Shown here piece after piece: positions 60,693 through 64,000 of a DNA stretch of 64,000 bases (its first letter is position 1; every line of letters begins with the position of its first letter). Both the position numbers and the translations under genes were made by a program. The stretch comes from Nitrosomonas oligotropha. GTDB taxonomy: Bacteria > Pseudomonadota > Gammaproteobacteria > Burkholderiales > Nitrosomonadaceae. The stretch lies in contig NZ_QRBZ01000002.1 of the NCBI RefSeq assembly GCF_009833085.1, positions 1-64,000 of the forward strand. The letters run 5' to 3'. The notes beneath the pieces were generated by a model, which saw nothing but the letters and a program-made list of their open reading frames with translations, had not been told where the DNA came from and searched no databases.

Positions 60693-60769
60693 AGGCGCGT
60701 AGCTCAGCTGGTTAGAGCACCACCTTGACATGGTGGGGGTCGTTGGTTCGAGTCCAATCGCGCCTACCA
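60693..60769 (+). tRNA. tRNA-Val (GAC)
   Basis: Acceptor AGGCGCG pairs with CGCGCCT. The anticodon loop is TTGACAT with anticodon GAC, the T loop is TTCGAGT, and CCA is encoded. The sequence is close to the E. coli tRNA-Val2 body. Confidence 0.95.
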
Positions 60770-61065
60770 GAAAAATCTGGTAATTTCCTTCCATTATCTC
60801 TCCATTTGTGTCTGGACATGAATTGCCAACTTAACCAGCACAATAAACACCTCGCAAAACCAGGTTCTATCCGGTGTATTATGAACTCTCACAAGTTGAT
60901 CGCATGAATCGAATGCAGGAATGAAACTAACTTGTAACCTGAGACTCAATGGCTAATAATTAATGCCTGCTGACAGCAGAGGCAAATTTTATGGAATGTG
61001 AATGTGTATAAAAGTGCAGTTTATAAACTAAAAACAGGTAATGCCAAGGTTGCAGGGAGAAGATA

Positions 61066-61566
61066 ATGCGGTTTCAGAGCAATAGTAAAAAAAGAATTGC
61101 GGTACATTTTATCGGGATGCTGAGCTTATTGTCATTTGCCGCCGGTATTGCTGTGGCGGAACAAATCGGCAGTGTTTCAACCAAGTTCAAATTATTGGGC
61201 GCGAATGACAAAATCGTCATTGAAGCATTTGACGATCCCGAGATTCCCGGCGCGACCTGTTATTTAAGCCGGGCAAAAACCGGTGGGGTCGGTGGTGCGG
61301 TTGGTGTTGCCGAGGATACTTCCGATGCTTCGATCGCCTGCCGTCAGATCGGGCCGATTACGTTACCGGAAAAAATAAAGAATGGGCATGAAGATGGCAA
61401 AGAAGTTTTCAAAAAAGACACATCGTTGCTGTTCAAAACGTTACAAGTAGTACGGTTTTACGATGCAAAGCGGAATGTGCTGGTTTACTTGACTTACAGC
61501 GATAGAATTATTGAAGGATCGCCTAAAAACAGCATTTCGATCATTCCCATTACACCATGGCATTAA
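61066..61566 (+). CDS. creA: CreA family protein
   Basis: This 166-aa exported protein has a signal peptide (to about residue 31, GIAVAEQ). The typical CreA sequence follows: [40 protein letters not shown] and [20 protein letters not shown]. Two cysteines in the mature part may form a disulfide. The CreA family is widespread and its function is not established. A GGGAGAAGATA ribosome-binding site precedes the start. Confidence 0.93.
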   Translation: MRFQSNSKKRIAVHFIGMLSLLSFAAGIAVAEQIGSVSTKFKLLGANDKIVIEAFDDPEIPGATCYLSRAKTGGVGGAVGVAEDTSDASIACRQIGPITLPEKIKNGHEDGKEVFKKDTSLLFKTLQVVRFYDAKRNVLVYLTYSDRIIEGSPKNSISIIPITPWH

Positions 61567-61694
61567 TGGGAAGCGCGTGCGTAAACACGGAATTGTAAAA
61601 TTAATTATTCTGATTGATGGTATTTAAGAATTCCTAATATTATAATTGCGGGCTATTTCTTACCCATTGCTTTTATTGGCTAACACTATTTCTC

Positions 61695-62948
61695 ATGCAG
61701 TTATTCGCCTTCGGTATTAATCACAATACTGCGCCGTTAGATGTGCGTGAGCAGGTCACTTTTCCTGAAAATACGATGGAATTGGCGCTGAGGGATCTGG
61801 TCGGACGCAATCCGATTAAAGAAGCCGCTATTGTTTCCACTTGTAATCGCACGGAAGTCTATTGCTGCACCGATAAACCGGAAGATGCCATGGCGTGGCT
61901 GGCGGATTTTCATCATTTGCCAACGCGTGAACTGGATCCCTATTTATACAAATTTCCTCGCGAACACGCCGTAAAACACGCCTTCCGGGTTGCCAGCGGT
62001 TTGGATTCGATGGTGTTGGGAGAACCGCAAATACTCGGACAACTGAAAAGCGCGGTGAAATCGGCGGAACATGCCGGAACACTGGGCTTAATGCTACATA
62101 AACTGTTTCAACGCACCTTCTATGTCGCCAAGGAAGTGCGCACCTCGACTGAAATCGGCACCAGCTCGGTATCGATGGCTGCCGCCGCAGCGCGACTGGC
62201 CGAACGGATTTTCGGCGATATTAGCGAGCAGCGTGTATTGTTTATCGGGGCCGGCGAAATGATCGAACTGTGCGCCAATCACTTCGCCGCGCGCAATCCC
62301 AAGAAAATAACCGTAGCGAACCGTACTACCGAGCGCGCCGAAGCGCTGGCCGAGCGTTTCAATGCACAAGCGATTACGCTCAGCGAATTACCGGAACAAT
62401 TGGCGTTGCACGACATTGTCGTGACATGTACCGCAAGTCCGTTGCCGATACTGGGTAAAGGCATGGTCGAACGTGCCATCAAAATCCGTAAGCATCGCCC
62501 CATATTCATCGTCGATCTGGCTGTGCCGCGTGATGTGGAATCGGAAGTAGCAGAATTGGATGATGTATTTCTCTACTATGTCGATGATCTGGCGGAGATT
62601 GTCAAAGAAGGGTTGGATTCGCGCCAGAATGCGGTGGCGCAGGCCGAAACGATCATTGATTCCAATGTGGTCGATTTCATGCGCTGGCTGGCGACGCGGG
62701 AAATGGTGCCAACCATTCGCGCCTTGCGTGACCAGGGCGAACGTTACCGCCGCCATGAATTGGCCCGGGCACAAAAACTGCTGGAAAAAGGCGAAGATCC
62801 GAAAAAAGTCATCGAAGCGCTCAGTAATAGCCTAACCAATAAATTTCTGCATGTACCGTCCAGCGCCTTGAATCAAGCGGCTGCGGATGAACGCGAGGAA
62901 TTAGTCGAGCTGATCAACCGGTTATACCAGCTGCATCGTCCGCAATGA
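61695..62948 (+). CDS. hemA: Glutamyl-tRNA reductase
   Basis: This 417-aa enzyme makes glutamate-1-semialdehyde, the first committed step of C5 heme synthesis. The catalytic Cys lies in [10 protein letters not shown] (about residue 50). [20 protein letters not shown] is the conserved substrate region, [14 protein letters not shown] binds NADPH, and [13 protein letters not shown] follows. The C-terminal dimerisation helix ends with RLYQLHRPQ. It overlaps prfA by 4 bases, the usual hemA-prfA order. Confidence 0.96.
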   Translation: MQLFAFGINHNTAPLDVREQVTFPENTMELALRDLVGRNPIKEAAIVSTCNRTEVYCCTDKPEDAMAWLADFHHLPTRELDPYLYKFPREHAVKHAFRVASGLDSMVLGEPQILGQLKSAVKSAEHAGTLGLMLHKLFQRTFYVAKEVRTSTEIGTSSVSMAAAAARLAERIFGDISEQRVLFIGAGEMIELCANHFAARNPKKITVANRTTERAEALAERFNAQAITLSELPEQLALHDIVVTCTASPLPILGKGMVERAIKIRKHRPIFIVDLAVPRDVESEVAELDDVFLYYVDDLAEIVKEGLDSRQNAVAQAETIIDSNVVDFMRWLATREMVPTIRALRDQGERYRRHELARAQKLLEKGEDPKKVIEALSNSLTNKFLHVPSSALNQAAADEREELVELINRLYQLHRPQ

Positions 62949-64000
62949 ACAAAAACATCACGGACAGGCTCACTCGTCTGAGTGTGCGGTTGGAAGAATT
63001 AAATCATTTGCTCAGCAGCGAATCCGCCACCGCCGACCTGGACAGTTACCGCAAGCTCACGCGTGAACATTCAGACATCGTCCCCATCGTAGAACTCTAC
63101 CGCGCCTACCAGCAAAGCGAGCGCGACATCCAAACCGCGCGGGAAATGCACGCCGATCTCGACATGCGCGCTTTTGCCGAAGCCGAGATACAAACCGGCA
63201 AAGAGAAACTGATCAAGCTGGAATCGGAAATACAAAAACAGCTGCTGCCGAAAGATCCCAACGATGAACGCAATATTTTCCTGGAAATCCGCGCCGGAAC
63301 TGGCGGTGACGAATCCGCTTTGTTTGCCGGAAACTTGTTCCGGATGTATTCGCGTTATGCGGAAAGACGCGGCTGGCAAGTTGAGATCATTTCGCAAAGC
63401 TTGTCGGATATCGGCGGTTATAAGGAAATCATCGCCAAAATCATCGGCCAAGGCGCTTACTCTCGCCTTAAATTTGAATCGGGCGGGCATCGCGTGCAAC
63501 GGGTTCCTGTGACGGAAACGCAAGGGCGCGTGCATACTTCGACCTGTACCGTGGCGGTTATGCCCGAAGCGGATGAAGTCAGCGAAGTGGTGCTGAATCC
63601 CTCCGAGTTGCGCATCGATACATTCCGCGCTTCCGGCGCGGGTGGCCAGCATATCAATAAAACCGACTCGGCCGTGCGCGTTACGCACTTGCCAACCGGC
63701 ATTGTGGTGGAATGCCAGGATGGGCGTTCGCAACACAAAAACAAAGCGCAAGCGCTGAGTGTATTGGCAGCGCGCATCCATGCCAAGCAGATGCGCGAAC
63801 AGCATGCGGAACAAGCCGCCACACGGAAATCACTGGTAGGCAGCGGCGAGCGCTCGGAACGGATCCGCACCTACAATTTTCCTCAGGGACGCATAACCGA
63901 CCATCGCATCAATCTGACGCTCTATAAAATGGATCAGACCATGGATGGCGATATCGATGAGCTGTGTTCGGCGTTAATGGCCGAACATCAGGCAGAACTC
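62945..64000 (+). CDS. prfA: Peptide chain release factor 1 (partial, cut by window end)
   Basis: The frame starts at ATG 62945, overlapping the hemA stop (ATGA), and runs off the window after 352 codons; the normal protein has about 360. It recognises UAA and UAG. The PxT stop-codon motif is [10 protein letters not shown] and the GGQ loop is [15 protein letters not shown]. The N-terminal helical domain and the conserved AHAKQ-like end are present. In the neighbouring species-level order prmC often follows, outside this window. Confidence 0.95.
   Translation, partial: MNKNITDRLTRLSVRLEELNHLLSSESATADLDSYRKLTREHSDIVPIVELYRAYQQSERDIQTAREMHADLDMRAFAEAEIQTGKEKLIKLESEIQKQLLPKDPNDERNIFLEIRAGTGGDESALFAGNLFRMYSRYAERRGWQVEIISQSLSDIGGYKEIIAKIIGQGAYSRLKFESGGHRVQRVPVTETQGRVHTSTCTVAVMPEADEVSEVVLNPSELRIDTFRASGAGGQHINKTDSAVRVTHLPTGIVVECQDGRSQHKNKAQALSVLAARIHAKQMREQHAEQAATRKSLVGSGERSERIRTYNFPQGRITDHRINLTLYKMDQTMDGDIDELCSALMAEHQAEL

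Overview
The window looks like a betaproteobacterial chromosome, most likely from an ammonia oxidiser of the Nitrosomonas group. Three things suggest this: the order rpoE-rseA-rseB-mucD-glutaredoxin-lepA-lepB-DUF4845-rnc-era-pdxJ-acpS-nagZ, several PEP-CTERM (exosortase-sorted) proteins, and moderate GC. The genus is an inference from gene order and protein style, not from a search.

Bases 1-2800 are a gene-poor, AT-rich strip. It holds three small minus-strand genes, two with related leaders, one PEP-CTERM gene, and about 1 kb of hairpins with pyrimidine-rich loops. Two of these units look like diverged copies of one small RNA with its own terminator. A remnant of a PEP-CTERM 3' end lies at 2710-2800.

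Bases 2813-35051 are a siphovirus-type prophage. A leftward block (2813-5269) carries a CI-like repressor without a peptidase domain, a membrane-anchored HIRAN protein, a PEP-CTERM protein and two small unknowns. Three operators spaced exactly 25 bp apart and a strong promoter face a Cro-like gene. The rightward early region (5364-12330) has a structured RNA, small regulators, a CII-family protein, a BRO-domain protein and a primase/VirE-type replication protein. That gene is followed by a striking repeat-rich segment (11169-11420) that resembles a replication origin. The late region runs HNH, terS, terL, small membrane protein, portal, protease, HK97-fold capsid, connectors, tail tube, tail chaperones with a likely -1 frameshift, a 1408-aa tape measure, tail-tip and fibre-like proteins, holin and nested Rz/Rz1. 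No integrase and no recognisable endolysin are present.

Bases 35166-64000 are ordinary host chromosome: another PEP-CTERM gene; tRNA-His, -Arg and -Pro; dksA; pnp and rpsO; a dynamin-like GTPase; DUF502; ygfZ and ygfX; a Cys-rich secreted protein; nadB; the sigma-E envelope-stress operon with its MucD protease; lepA and lepB; rnc-era-pdxJ-acpS-nagZ; lpd; tRNA-Val; creA; hemA and the start of prfA. The sigma-E operon and mucD form one envelope-stress circuit, and lepA to nagZ is a compact translation, RNA-processing and cofactor cluster.
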